DNA from: Hydrogenophaga pseudoflava NBRC 102511
Lineage (GTDB): Bacteria; Pseudomonadota; Gammaproteobacteria; Burkholderiales; Burkholderiaceae_C
Direction of reading: 5' to 3'
Length of the DNA: 64,000 nt
NCBI RefSeq assembly: GCF_001592285.1
Contig: NZ_BCWQ01000018.1
Coordinates: 34,861-98,860, forward strand
The translations under genes were made by a program, and so were the position numbers. The first letter of the stretch is position 1. Every line of letters starts with the position of its first letter. The notes under the pieces were generated by a model that saw only the letters and a list, made by a program, of their open reading frames with translations, had not been told where the DNA came from and did no database searches. Below, piece by piece: positions 16,685 through 25,155 of the stretch.

Positions 16685-18156
16685 CGCAACGCATCCACCA
16701 CCTCATCAACGGCAAGACCGTTGAAGGCACCGACTACTTTGAAACGATCAACCCGGCCACGCAGGGCGTGCTGGCCGAGGTCGCATCGGGCACCGAGGCC
16801 GAGGTCAACGCCGCGGTTCAGGCCGCCAAGGACGCCTTCCCGGCCTGGGCCGGCCTCCCCGCCACCGAGCGCGCCAGGAAGATCCGCGCCCTGGGTGACC
16901 TGATCGCCAAACACGTGCCCGAGATCGCGAGGACCGAGACCGAAGACACCGGGCAGGTGATCGCGCAGACCGGCAAGCAGCTGATCCCGCGCGCCTCGGA
17001 CAACTTCTACTACTTCGCCGAGATGTGCACCCGCGTCGACGGCCACACCTACCCCACGCCCACGCACCTGAACTACACGCTGTTCCACCCGGTGGGCGTC
17101 TGCGCGCTCATCAGCCCGTGGAACGTGCCCTTCATGACCGCCACCTGGAAGGTCGCACCCTGCCTGGCCTTCGGCAACACGGCGGTGCTCAAGATGAGCG
17201 AGCTCAGCCCGCTGACCGCCGCGCGACTGGGCGAGCTGGCGCTGGAGGCCGGCATCCCGGCCGGCGTGCTCAACGTCGTGCACGGTTTCGGCAAGGAAGC
17301 GGGCGAGCCGCTGTGCGCCCACCCGGATGTGCGCGCCATCAGCTTCACCGGGTCCACCGCCACCGGCAACCGCATCGTCAAGACCGCGGGCCTGAAGAAG
17401 TTCAGCATGGAACTGGGCGGCAAGAGCCCGTTTGTCATCTTCGACGACGCCGACCTGGACCGCGCGCTCGACGCCGCGATCTTCATGATCTTCAGCAACA
17501 ACGGCGAGCGCTGCACGGCGGGTTCGCGCATCCTGGTGCAGCAGAGCATCTACGCCGACTTCGTCGCGAAGTTCACCGAGCGCGCCAAGCGCATCGTGGT
17601 GGGCGACCCGCTGGATGAGAAGACCACTATCGGCCCGATGATCAGCAAGGCGCACCTGGCCAAGGTGCGCAGTTACATCGAGCTGGGTCCGAAGGAGGGC
17701 GCGACGATGCTGTGCGGCGGGCTGGACCGTCCTTCGTATGCCGCCGAGCTGCCGTCGCATGTGGCGGGCGGCAACTACGTCTGGCCGACGGTGTTCGCCG
17801 ACGTGGACAACCGCATGAAGATTGCGCAGGACGAGATCTTCGGCCCCGTGGCCTGCCTGATTCCGTTCAAGGACGAGGCGGACGCGATCCGCATCGCCAA
17901 CGACATCCAGTACGGGCTGTCGAGCTATGTCTGGACGGAGAACATCGGCAAGGCGCACCGTGTGGCGGCCTCGATCGAGGCGGGCATGTGTTTCGTGAAC
18001 TCGCAGAACGTGCGGGATCTGCGGCAGCCGTTTGGTGGCACCAAGGCGTCGGGCACCGGACGCGAGGGCGGGACCTGGAGTTACGAGGTGTTCCTGGAGC
18101 CCAAGAACGTCGCGGTGTCCATGGGGTCGCATCACATTCCTCATTGGGGTGTTTGA
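16681..18156 (+). CDS. hpaE: 5-carboxymethyl-2-hydroxymuconate semialdehyde dehydrogenase
   Basis: A 491-residue NAD-dependent aldehyde dehydrogenase. Catalytic Glu lies in MELGGKSPF and the nucleophile Cys278 in NGERCTAGSR. N-terminal MTQRIHHLINGKTVEG and the C-terminal FVNSQNVRDLRQPFGG match HpaE. It oxidises the ring-cleavage semialdehyde to 5-carboxymethyl-2-hydroxymuconate in the cytoplasm. Followed by a 342-base gap holding two structured repeats before hpaD, so the operon may be read through or split there. Confidence 0.94.
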   Translation: MTQRIHHLINGKTVEGTDYFETINPATQGVLAEVASGTEAEVNAAVQAAKDAFPAWAGLPATERARKIRALGDLIAKHVPEIARTETEDTGQVIAQTGKQLIPRASDNFYYFAEMCTRVDGHTYPTPTHLNYTLFHPVGVCALISPWNVPFMTATWKVAPCLAFGNTAVLKMSELSPLTAARLGELALEAGIPAGVLNVVHGFGKEAGEPLCAHPDVRAISFTGSTATGNRIVKTAGLKKFSMELGGKSPFVIFDDADLDRALDAAIFMIFSNNGERCTAGSRILVQQSIYADFVAKFTERAKRIVVGDPLDEKTTIGPMISKAHLAKVRSYIELGPKEGATMLCGGLDRPSYAAELPSHVAGGNYVWPTVFADVDNRMKIAQDEIFGPVACLIPFKDEADAIRIANDIQYGLSSYVWTENIGKAHRVAASIEAGMCFVNSQNVRDLRQPFGGTKASGTGREGGTWSYEVFLEPKNVAVSMGSHHIPHWGV

Positions 18157-18194
18157 TTTGCGCTCCTCTGCTGTTTCGCTCGGCTACCTGGGCG

Positions 18195-18300
18195 GGCTTG
18201 GAGGACCGGGGTACCCGGTTCCGCTCATGTCCCCCGAAACGGGCTTTGCCCGTTTCTCCTCCTTTACTTCGCTGCACCGGGTACCCCGATCCTCCAAGCC
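18195..18300 (+). repeat. structured repeat element, copy 1
   Basis: Twenty-five-base inverted arms (18195-18219 and 18276-18300, one mismatch) enclose a 56-base core. The core has constant block A TCCGCTCATGTCCCCCG, a variable nine-base-pair hairpin (GAAACGGGC / GCCCGTTTC), and constant block B TCCTCCTTTACTTCGCTGC. Copy 2 carries the same blocks in opposite orientation with different arms and a different inner hairpin that still pairs. Confidence 0.85.
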
Positions 18301-18349
18301 GGAAGTGATGCTGGCACTCCACAGTTCGAGCACCGATGCGCAGCGAGAG

Positions 18350-18449
18350 AAGGCGAGGTGGGTGGTGTGCCGCAGCGAAGTAAAGGAGGAGGGCTGCGCG
18401 CAGCGCAGACCGGGGGACATGAGCGGAGGTACACCACCCACCTCGCCTT
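18350..18449 (-). repeat. structured repeat element, copy 2 (inverted)
   Basis: Twenty-two-base inverted arms (18350-18371 and 18428-18449, one mismatch) enclose a 56-base core which, read on the minus strand, has the identical 17-base block A and 19-base block B of copy 1 around a 20-base variable part forming a hairpin (8 of 9 pairs). Arms share no sequence with copy 1. The two copies are 49 bases apart and face each other. The rest of the 18157-18498 gap holds no gene. Confidence 0.85.
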
Positions 18450-18498
18450 CCACCACAAACGTCAGACAAGACAACGCACAAAACAGGAGACAAGCCAA

Positions 18499-19425
18499 AT
18501 GGGCAAAGTAGCACTGGTCGGCAAGATCACCCACGTCCCCTCGATGTACCTCAGCGAACTCGACGGCCCCCGCAAAGGCACGCGCCAGGACGCCATCGAC
18601 GGCCACAAAGAAATCGCGCGCCGCTGCAAAGAACTGGAGGTAGACACCATCGTCGTCTTCGACACCCACTGGCTCGTCAACGCCACCTACCACCTCAACT
18701 GCGCGCCCCACTGGCAAGGCACCTACACCAGCAACGAGCTGCCCCACTTCATCAGCAACATGGGTTACGCCATCCCCGGCAACCCCGAGCTGGGCCAGTT
18801 GCTCGCCAAAGTCGCGAACGAACACGGCGTCGAAACCCTCGCCCATCACGCCACCACGCTGCAGCCCGAATACGGCACCCTCGTGCCCATGCGCTACATG
18901 AACGCCGACCAGCACTTCAAGGCGGTCTCGGTCTCGGCCCTGTGCACCTCGCACTACCTCAACGACAGCGCGCGCCTGGGCTGGGCCATGCGCAAGGCCG
19001 TCGAAGACCACTACGACGGCACCGTCGCCTTCCTCGCCAGCGGCTCGCTCAGCCACCGCTTTGCGCAGAACGGCCTGGCGCCCGAATACGCGTTCAAGGT
19101 CTGGAGCCCTTTCCTGGAGACGCTGGACCACCGCGTGGTGGAGATGTGGACCAACGGCGAGTGGAAGACCTTCTGCGAGATGCTGCCGGAGTACGCCAGC
19201 AAGGGCCATGGCGAAGGCTTCATGCACGACACGGCCATGATGCTGGGCGTGCTGGGCTGGAGCGAATACACCGGCCAGGCCGAGATCGTCACGCCCTACT
19301 TCGGCGCCTCGGGCACCGGCCAGATCAACGCGCTGTTCCCGGTGCTGCCGGTCAGCGGCGCCGCCGTTCCTCAGCCCGTGGCCTCGCGGGCCGACGGCTA
19401 TTCCAGCATTGCCACGCGCCTGTAA
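18499..19425 (+). CDS. hpaD: 3,4-dihydroxyphenylacetate 2,3-dioxygenase
   Basis: A 308-residue LigB-superfamily (type III) extradiol dioxygenase that cleaves homoprotocatechuate to 5-carboxymethyl-2-hydroxymuconate semialdehyde using Fe(II). The start MGKVALVGKITHVPSMYLSE with His12, and VVFDTHWLVN with His57, supply metal-site histidines as in E. coli HpaD; GSLSHRFAQNG is the later conserved part. The start at 18499 follows AGGAGA in the spacer. It lies after the repeat pair and begins the second segment hpaD-F-H. Confidence 0.94.
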   Translation: MGKVALVGKITHVPSMYLSELDGPRKGTRQDAIDGHKEIARRCKELEVDTIVVFDTHWLVNATYHLNCAPHWQGTYTSNELPHFISNMGYAIPGNPELGQLLAKVANEHGVETLAHHATTLQPEYGTLVPMRYMNADQHFKAVSVSALCTSHYLNDSARLGWAMRKAVEDHYDGTVAFLASGSLSHRFAQNGLAPEYAFKVWSPFLETLDHRVVEMWTNGEWKTFCEMLPEYASKGHGEGFMHDTAMMLGVLGWSEYTGQAEIVTPYFGASGTGQINALFPVLPVSGAAVPQPVASRADGYSSIATRL

Positions 19426-19439
19426 ACCGGAAGCCCACC

Positions 19440-19886
19440 ATGCCCCACCTCGTCATCCTCTACACCCCCAACCTCGACAAACCCGCCTCGCAGGGCGGCG
19501 TCGACATGGGCGGCCTCTGCCGCGCGCTGGCCGACGCCATGCTCGCGGTGCGCGACGAGCAGGACCGCCAGGTCTTCCCCACCGGCGGCACGCGCGTGCT
19601 GGCCTACCCGGCGGCGCACTGCGCGGTGTCCGACGGCGGCGCGGCCGGCATCGCGGCCGGGCTGGGCGGCGACTACGCCTTCGTCTACATGAACGTGCGC
19701 ATGGCCAGGGGCCGCAGCGCCGTGGTGCACCAGCGTGTGGGCGAGGCGCTCAACGCCGTGGTGAAAGAACGCTTTGCCGAACAGCTGGCCAGGCGTCCCA
19801 TCGGCATCACCGTGCAGGTGGACGAAGGCACAGAGGTCTTCGACGCCAAGAACAGTTCCCTGCACCCGCTCTTCAACAAGGCATAA
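19440..19886 (+). CDS. hpaF: 5-carboxymethyl-2-hydroxymuconate isomerase
   Basis: A 148-residue tautomerase-superfamily (CHMI) enzyme. After Met removal the catalytic Pro is N-terminal (MPHLVILYTPNL). The late motifs VNVRMARGRS-like (MNVRMARGRS) and KNSSLHPLFN are family hallmarks. It converts 5-carboxymethyl-2-hydroxymuconate to its 2-oxo isomer, the substrate of HpaG. Fourteen bases from hpaD and seven from hpaH. About 20 residues longer than E. coli HpaF. Confidence 0.9.
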   Translation: MPHLVILYTPNLDKPASQGGVDMGGLCRALADAMLAVRDEQDRQVFPTGGTRVLAYPAAHCAVSDGGAAGIAAGLGGDYAFVYMNVRMARGRSAVVHQRVGEALNAVVKERFAEQLARRPIGITVQVDEGTEVFDAKNSSLHPLFNKA

Positions 19887-19893
19887 AACGACC

Positions 19894-20721
19894 ATGTTCG
19901 ACGACGCCCTCGTTCAGCAGCTCGCCGCCGAGCTGCAACGCGCCCAGCAGACCCGCACGCAGGTCGAGCACTTCTCCAAACGCCACCCCGGCATGACCAT
20001 CGAAGACGGCTACCGCATTGGCCGCGCCTGGGTGGATCTGGAAAAGGCCGCCGGCAAACAAGTCATCGGCCACAAGATCGGCCTGACCAGCCGCGCCATG
20101 CAGATCAGCAGCCAGATCGACGAGCCCGACTACGGCACCCTGCTCGACGACATGCTCTACACCGCGAGAGCGGGCGAGGTGCTGGAGATTCCGGTGAAGA
20201 ACTTCATCGCCCCGCGCGTCGAGGTCGAGCTGGCCTTCGTGCTCAAGGCGCCGCTGGCCGGGCCGAATGTCACGGTCGAAGACGTGCTGGCCGCGACCGA
20301 GTACATGACCCCCGCCATCGAAATCATCGACGCGCGCATCGAGCAGTTCGACCACCACACGAAAGTGATGCGCAAGGTCTACGACACCATCAGCGACAAC
20401 GCGGCCAACGCCGGCATCGTGATCGGCGCGGGCGACCCCGCGTTCAAGGCCGACCCGCGCCGCACCAACCGCCCCTGGTGCGGCGCCATCCTGCGGCAGA
20501 ACGGCGCGGTCGAAGAGACGGGCCTGGCCGCCGGCGTGCAGGGCGACCCCGCCATCGGCATCGCCTGGCTGGCCAACAAGCTCGCGCCCTGGGGCGAGAC
20601 GCTGCAGGCCGGCGAGATCGTGCTCGCCGGCAGCTTCACGCGGCCCGTGGCGGCCAAAGCGGGCGACCTGTTCGAGGCCGACTACGGCCCGCTCGGCAGC
20701 CTGCGCTTCCGCTTCGTCTGA
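19894..20721 (+). CDS. hpaH: 2-oxohept-4-ene-1,7-dioate hydratase
   Basis: A 275-residue FAH-related hydratase: [22 protein letters not shown] (metal glutamates) and [12 protein letters not shown] are the HpaH/MhpD motifs. It adds water to 2-oxohept-4-ene-1,7-dioate, giving the HpaI substrate. The other vinylpyruvate-type hydratases in this window (dmpE, dmpH and the gene at 28130) are paralogues of the same fold. Confidence 0.93.
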   Translation: MFDDALVQQLAAELQRAQQTRTQVEHFSKRHPGMTIEDGYRIGRAWVDLEKAAGKQVIGHKIGLTSRAMQISSQIDEPDYGTLLDDMLYTARAGEVLEIPVKNFIAPRVEVELAFVLKAPLAGPNVTVEDVLAATEYMTPAIEIIDARIEQFDHHTKVMRKVYDTISDNAANAGIVIGAGDPAFKADPRRTNRPWCGAILRQNGAVEETGLAAGVQGDPAIGIAWLANKLAPWGETLQAGEIVLAGSFTRPVAAKAGDLFEADYGPLGSLRFRFV

Positions 20722-20752
20722 CCGCACACACATATATAGAAGGAGACCCCTA

Positions 20753-21514
20753 ATGGCCGACGCCTTCCTCAAACCCGCCCGCTTCAGCGACGCCGAATGG
20801 CAGGCGCGCGTGCAGCTCGCCGCCTGCTACCGCATCTTTGCCCACCTGGGCTGGCAGGAGCTGATCTACAACCACATCTCGCTGCGCGTGCCGGGGCCGG
20901 ACGACCACTTCCTCATCAACCCCTTCGGCCTGCACTACACCGAGGTCACCGCGTCCAACCTGGTCAAGGTCGATGTCGACGGCAACATCATCGGCAACGA
21001 CGACTGGCCCATCAACCCGGCCGGCTTCACCTTCCACGGCGCCATCCACGCCACCCTGCCCGACGCGCACTGCGTGATGCACGTGCACACCACGCCGACC
21101 ATGGCCGTGTGCTGCAGCGAAGAAGGTCTGAGTTTCACCAACTTCTACGCCGCGCAGCTGCACAACCAGGTGGCGTACCACGACTTCGAGGGCATCACCG
21201 TGCACCGCGAAGAGGGCGCGCGCATCCTCGCCAGCGCGGGCGGCAAGCGCGTGCTGCTGCTGCGCAACCACGGCCCTGTGGTCATTGGCCACACGCTGCC
21301 GCAGGCCTTCAACCTCATGTGGCTGGTGCAGCGCGCTTGCGAGATCCAGGTGGCCTCGGCCACGCTCGGCAAGCTGCGGCAGATTCCGGTGCCGGTGCTC
21401 GAAGGCTGCGTGCGCGATTCCCTCAACTTCAACCCGAAATACGGCGCCGGCGAAGACTCCTTTGCCGCCATGCAACGCCTGATCGACCGCATCGACCCGG
21501 GGTACCGCGCATGA
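20753..21514 (+). CDS. class II aldolase/adducin-family protein
   Basis: A 253-residue class II aldolase-fold protein with canonical metal ligands: His110 and His112 in MHVHTTPTMA and His173 in LLRNHGPVV. Members are metal-dependent aldolases, epimerases or decarboxylases; here the substrate is unknown. A strong AAGGAG precedes the ATG. Its TGA overlaps the next gene's ATG, and that gene in turn overlaps hpaI, so it is wired into the hpa operon although no step of the classical pathway needs it. Confidence 0.85.
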   Translation: MADAFLKPARFSDAEWQARVQLAACYRIFAHLGWQELIYNHISLRVPGPDDHFLINPFGLHYTEVTASNLVKVDVDGNIIGNDDWPINPAGFTFHGAIHATLPDAHCVMHVHTTPTMAVCCSEEGLSFTNFYAAQLHNQVAYHDFEGITVHREEGARILASAGGKRVLLLRNHGPVVIGHTLPQAFNLMWLVQRACEIQVASATLGKLRQIPVPVLEGCVRDSLNFNPKYGAGEDSFAAMQRLIDRIDPGYRA

Positions 21515-22533
21515 GTGATTCGCCCAGCTTCAAGAAGGTCGCCATCGTCGGCGTCGGCGCCATCGGCGGCCTGTTCGCCGGCTGGCTCGGTTCGCGCCTG
21601 CCGGCCGGTCAGATCCAGCTCTCGGCCGTGGCGCGCGGCGAGACCCTGCGCGCCCTGCGCGAGCGCGGCCTGGTGTGGGTCGATGCCGATGGCGCCGAAC
21701 ACAGCGTGGCGGTCAACGCCAGCGACGACGCGGCGAGCCTGGGCGTGCAGGACCTGGTGATCGTTTCCGTCAAGGGCCCGGCCATGCCACAGGTCGCACC
21801 CGCCGTGCGCGCCCTCATGGGCCCGCACACCACGGTGCTGGTCGCCATGAACGGCGTGCCCTGGTGGTTCTTCGACGGCCTGCCGGGCGAGGCCGCGGGC
21901 CTGCAGCTCAAGGCGGTGGACCCGCTGGGCCTGACGGCGCAGCACATCCCCACGGCGCAGGTCATCGGCTGCGTGGTGCACGCCAGCGCCGCCGCGCCGC
22001 AGCCGGCGCGCATCGAGCGCATCAAGAACAACCAGCTCATCCTCGGCGAGCCCGCCGGCGGAACGTCTGTCCGCGTGCAGGCGCTGGGCGAACTGCTCAC
22101 GCAGGCGGGCTTCGGCGTCACCGTGTCCGAGCGCATCCAGCGCGACATCTGGTTCAAGCTTTGGGGCAACATGACCATGAACCCGGTCTCGGCCATCACC
22201 GGCGCGCCGTGTGACCGCATCCTGGACGACGAACTCGTGCGCGGCTTCTGCAGCGCCGTCATGCGCGAGGCACAGACCATCGGCGCGCGCATCGGCATCC
22301 CCATCGACCAGCAACCCGACGACCGCCACGCCGTCACGCGCAAGCTGGGTTCCTTCAAGACCTCGATGCTGCAGGACGTGGAAGCGGGCCGCCCCATCGA
22401 GCTCGACGCCCTGGTGGGCGCGGTGCGCGAAATCGGGCAGCATCTGGGTGTGGCCACGCCGAACATGGACGCACTCATGGGTCTCACGCGGCTGATGGGC
22501 CAGATGAAACACCTGTACCCCGACACACCATGA
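21511..22533 (+). CDS. 2-dehydropantoate 2-reductase family (ApbA/PanE-like)
   Basis: A 340-residue NADP-dependent oxidoreductase: Rossmann motif [12 protein letters not shown] at the N-terminus, catalytic lysine region [15 protein letters not shown], and a C-terminal helical ApbA domain. PanE reduces ketopantoate in pantothenate synthesis, but this longer subgroup in catabolic operons probably reduces another 2-oxo acid. ATGA overlaps with both the aldolase-fold gene and hpaI tie it to hpa expression. Confidence 0.85.
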   Translation: MSDSPSFKKVAIVGVGAIGGLFAGWLGSRLPAGQIQLSAVARGETLRALRERGLVWVDADGAEHSVAVNASDDAASLGVQDLVIVSVKGPAMPQVAPAVRALMGPHTTVLVAMNGVPWWFFDGLPGEAAGLQLKAVDPLGLTAQHIPTAQVIGCVVHASAAAPQPARIERIKNNQLILGEPAGGTSVRVQALGELLTQAGFGVTVSERIQRDIWFKLWGNMTMNPVSAITGAPCDRILDDELVRGFCSAVMREAQTIGARIGIPIDQQPDDRHAVTRKLGSFKTSMLQDVEAGRPIELDALVGAVREIGQHLGVATPNMDALMGLTRLMGQMKHLYPDTP

Positions 22534-23339
22534 AGATCCCGCAGAACACCTTCCGCGACGCCCTCAAGGCTGGCAAGCCCCAGATCGGCTGCTGGGTCGG
22601 TTTCGCCTCGCCCGACGTGGCCGAGGCCCTGGCCGGCTGTGGCTTCGACTGGCTGCTGATTGACGGCGAACACGCGCCCAACGACCCGCGCACCGCCCTC
22701 GACCAGCTGCGCGCCATCGCGCCGTACGGCATGACCCACGCGGTGGTGCGCGCGGTCGAGGCCGACGTCGCACTGGTCAAGCAGTACCTCGACGTCGGCG
22801 CACAGACCCTGCTGATCCCGATGATCGACACCGCCGAGCAGGCCGCGCTGATGGTGCAGGCCATGCGCTACCCGCCCGAAGGCATCCGCGGCATGGGCGC
22901 GGCGCTCGCGCGCGCCTCGCGCTGGAACCAGGTGGACGACTACCTGAACCAGGCCAACGGCCAGATGTGCCTGTTGGTGCAGGCCGAGACCGTGACCGCG
23001 GTGAACAACCTCCAGGCCATTGCCGAGACCGAGGGCGTGGACGGCGTGTTCTTCGGCCCGGCCGACCTCTCGGCCAGCATGGGCCACCGCGGCCAACCCG
23101 GCCACCCCGAGGTGCAGAAGGTCATCCTCGACGGCATCGCCACCGTGCGCGCCGCCGGCAAGGCCGCCGGCATCCTCGCCACCGACCCGGCACTGGCGCA
23201 GCAGTACCTGGACGCGGGCGCGTTGTTCGTGGCGGTGGGGGTGGACACGACGCTGCTGGTGAAGGCGGCGACGGGGTTGGTGCAGCGCTTTGGGGGTGGG
23301 GCGCCAAAGGCCAGGGTGGCGCCGTCCGGCGGATACTGA
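22530..23339 (+). CDS. hpaI: 4-hydroxy-2-oxoheptane-1,7-dioate aldolase
   Basis: A 269-residue HpcH/HpaI class II pyruvate aldolase. Motifs [12 protein letters not shown] (catalytic His), [20 protein letters not shown] and [12 protein letters not shown] (metal and substrate site) are diagnostic. It splits 4-hydroxy-2-oxoheptanedioate into pyruvate and succinic semialdehyde, the last step of the pathway. Last gene of the operon. Confidence 0.94.
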   Translation: MKIPQNTFRDALKAGKPQIGCWVGFASPDVAEALAGCGFDWLLIDGEHAPNDPRTALDQLRAIAPYGMTHAVVRAVEADVALVKQYLDVGAQTLLIPMIDTAEQAALMVQAMRYPPEGIRGMGAALARASRWNQVDDYLNQANGQMCLLVQAETVTAVNNLQAIAETEGVDGVFFGPADLSASMGHRGQPGHPEVQKVILDGIATVRAAGKAAGILATDPALAQQYLDAGALFVAVGVDTTLLVKAATGLVQRFGGGAPKARVAPSGGY

Positions 23340-23340
23340 A

Positions 23341-23370
23341 CAAAAAAACTGGCGCGAATTGCGCCAGTTC
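23341..23370 (-). terminator. Rho-independent terminator for the minus-strand trio
   Basis: Stem AACTGGCGC / GCGCCAGTT with loop GAATT; the seven A residues at 23342-23348 are a T-run on the minus strand, just downstream of the TRAP binding-protein gene. It may also impede plus-strand reading after hpaI, but there is no T-run there. Confidence 0.8.
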
Positions 23371-23413
23371 ATGCGGTTTCCATGTCTGCGCCCGCGAAGG
23401 GCGCACGACCCGG

Positions 23414-24448
23414 TCACCTGGATTTTTCGATCAGCTCTTTCGCGGTCTTCAACAGCGCGGCACCGTTGAGACCACGCTTGTTGATTTCCGCCACCAGCTC
23501 CTCATCCAGCTGGTCCGTGGCCTTCTTCCAGTTCTGCAGCTCGCTCACGGGCAGCGTGTGGATGGTGTTGTTGGCCTGCTGGACCAGCTTGCGTCCGGGC
23601 GCGTCGGCCTCGTGAATCATCTTGCCGATCCAGGCCGACAGGTCGGCACCACTGTTGGCATCGATGACCTTCTTCAGCTCGGGCGACATGGCGTCGTACT
23701 TGGCCTTGTTCATGGCCAGAACGAACACCTGGGCGTACACCGCGTTGAACTTGGGATCGCTCTCGGTGGTGAACTTGGTCAGCTCGTGCATCCGGGTGGA
23801 TTGAACGACCTCGTAGGGTGTCAGGGCGCCATCGATCACGCCCTTGGACAGCGCTTCCGGCACCGCAGGCAATGCCATGCCGACGGGTGTGGCGCCCAGG
23901 GCCGACAGCATCCGGGTCGTCTGCCGCGTGGCACCGCGCATCTTCAGGCCCTTGAAGTCGGCCAGCGACTGGATGGGCTTGCTCCTGGTGTAGAAGTTGC
24001 CGGGTCCGTTCATGTGGAAGGCCAGCGGCTTCACCTCCTTGTACTCGGCCGCGTTGTGCTTGGTCTGGAACTCCCAGAGTGCGCGGCTGGTGGCCTCGGG
24101 CGTGTTCATCATGAACGGCAGTTCGAACAGCTCCGTCACGAGGAACCGGCCGGGCGTGTACCCCGGGATGGTCCAGATCATGTCCACCACGCCGTCTTTG
24201 GCCTGGTCATAGAGCTGCGGGGCCGAGCCGCCGAGCTGCATCGACGGAAAGATCTTGCACTTGATCTGGTTGGCCGATTCCTTGGTGACCTTCTGGCACC
24301 ACGGCTCCAGCACCTTGGCCTGGATCGGGGCGCCGGCGGGCAGGAAGTGGTGGATGCGCAGCGTCACTTCTTCGGCCTGGGAGGCGGTGGCAAACGCCAG
24401 GCCGGCGGCGAGCGCCGCGAGTGTGCGCAGGGAAAAACGTGGGGTCAT
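23414..24448 (-). CDS. TRAP transporter solute-binding protein (DctP family)
   Basis: A 344-residue periplasmic binding protein. A 25-residue signal peptide (ending ATASQA) is followed by VTLRIHHFLPAG and the DctP-family core, including MRGATRQTTRMLSALGATP, where the conserved arginine binds a ligand carboxylate. It should capture an organic acid, perhaps an aromatic acid. The partner membrane subunits DctQ and DctM are not in the window, so it must use a transporter encoded elsewhere. Seventeen bases from the class II aldolase-fold gene. Confidence 0.88.
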   Translation of the reverse strand: MTPRFSLRTLAALAAGLAFATASQAEEVTLRIHHFLPAGAPIQAKVLEPWCQKVTKESANQIKCKIFPSMQLGGSAPQLYDQAKDGVVDMIWTIPGYTPGRFLVTELFELPFMMNTPEATSRALWEFQTKHNAAEYKEVKPLAFHMNGPGNFYTRSKPIQSLADFKGLKMRGATRQTTRMLSALGATPVGMALPAVPEALSKGVIDGALTPYEVVQSTRMHELTKFTTESDPKFNAVYAQVFVLAMNKAKYDAMSPELKKVIDANSGADLSAWIGKMIHEADAPGRKLVQQANNTIHTLPVSELQNWKKATDQLDEELVAEINKRGLNGAALLKTAKELIEKSR

Positions 24449-24465
24449 GGAGGTCTCCTTTGTGG

Positions 24466-25155
24466 TTAGAAAGCAAGGGGTTCGGGGTCGTTCCTGAGCA
24501 GGAACTCCCACACACGTTCGGCGATGCGGCCGTTCCAGGTCGCGCGCTCGGCCGCCACATCGCCCGCCAGCACGGGGCCGGTGTCGGCCAGCCCGGCGGA
24601 CAGGGCGGCGAGCTCCACGCGCGCGGCGTCTTCCAGAAAGTAGGCCAGCGCCACCGCGCGTTCCGGCGTCGCGGCGGCCGTCACGGCGCCGTTCACGTTG
24701 AGGAACAGCGCCGGCTGCTCCGCCATCAGCGCTGCGGCCTGCTCGGCCGCGGCATCGTTGCGGATCAGCGCCGCGCCGGACCACATCGGAACGCCGGCCG
24801 CGAAGTAGCTGCCGAAGCCATGACGGGCCCGGGGCGTCTTGCCGAGCGCGGCCAGGGCGGTGATCTGCGGCGAGATGAAGCGGCAGATGGCGCCCACCCC
24901 GGGCCGCCGGCGGTAGAGCTGCTGGTGGATGCGGACCTCGCCCAGCACATCGGGCGGCAGCTCACCGGCGATGTCCACGACCGTGCCGGGCTCTCCCGCC
25001 CGGATCAGGGCCATCGGCCGGGGCGCACACACCAGGAAGCGCTCATCGTCCAGCCGCACGCTGCAATGCCCGAACGGGCCGGACAGGCCGTTCTGTCCCA
25101 GCGCGCGCGCCATCCGGCGAACGGTCAGCTGTGCGTCTTCGGGTGCGGGCCTCAA
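24466..25155 (-). CDS. class II aldolase-fold protein, probable ring-cleavage-product decarboxylase
   Basis: A 229-residue protein of the class II aldolase/adducin fold (ARALGQNGLSGPFGHCSVRL, then GEVRIHQQLYRRRPGVGAI). The metal histidines of the fold are missing: the usual H-x-H is Cys91-Arg-Phe and the later His is Asn155 (FLNVNGAV); Glu73 remains. The reading frame opens at a TTG overlapping the upstream TGA (TTGA), with no ATG before 25113. Pairing with an extradiol dioxygenase recalls dhbAB/cmtCD, where the partner decarboxylates a carboxylated ring-fission product; this is inference. Confidence 0.7.
   Translation of the reverse strand: MRPAPEDAQLTVRRMARALGQNGLSGPFGHCSVRLDDERFLVCAPRPMALIRAGEPGTVVDIAGELPPDVLGEVRIHQQLYRRRPGVGAICRFISPQITALAALGKTPRARHGFGSYFAAGVPMWSGAALIRNDAAAEQAAALMAEQPALFLNVNGAVTAAATPERAVALAYFLEDAARVELAALSAGLADTGPVLAGDVAAERATWNGRIAERVWEFLLRNDPEPLAF

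Noticed and set aside
18157..18498. CRISPR or insertion sequence in the hpaE-hpaD gap
   Set aside because: No direct repeats with spacers, no transposase, no target duplication; the content is two inverted structured elements.
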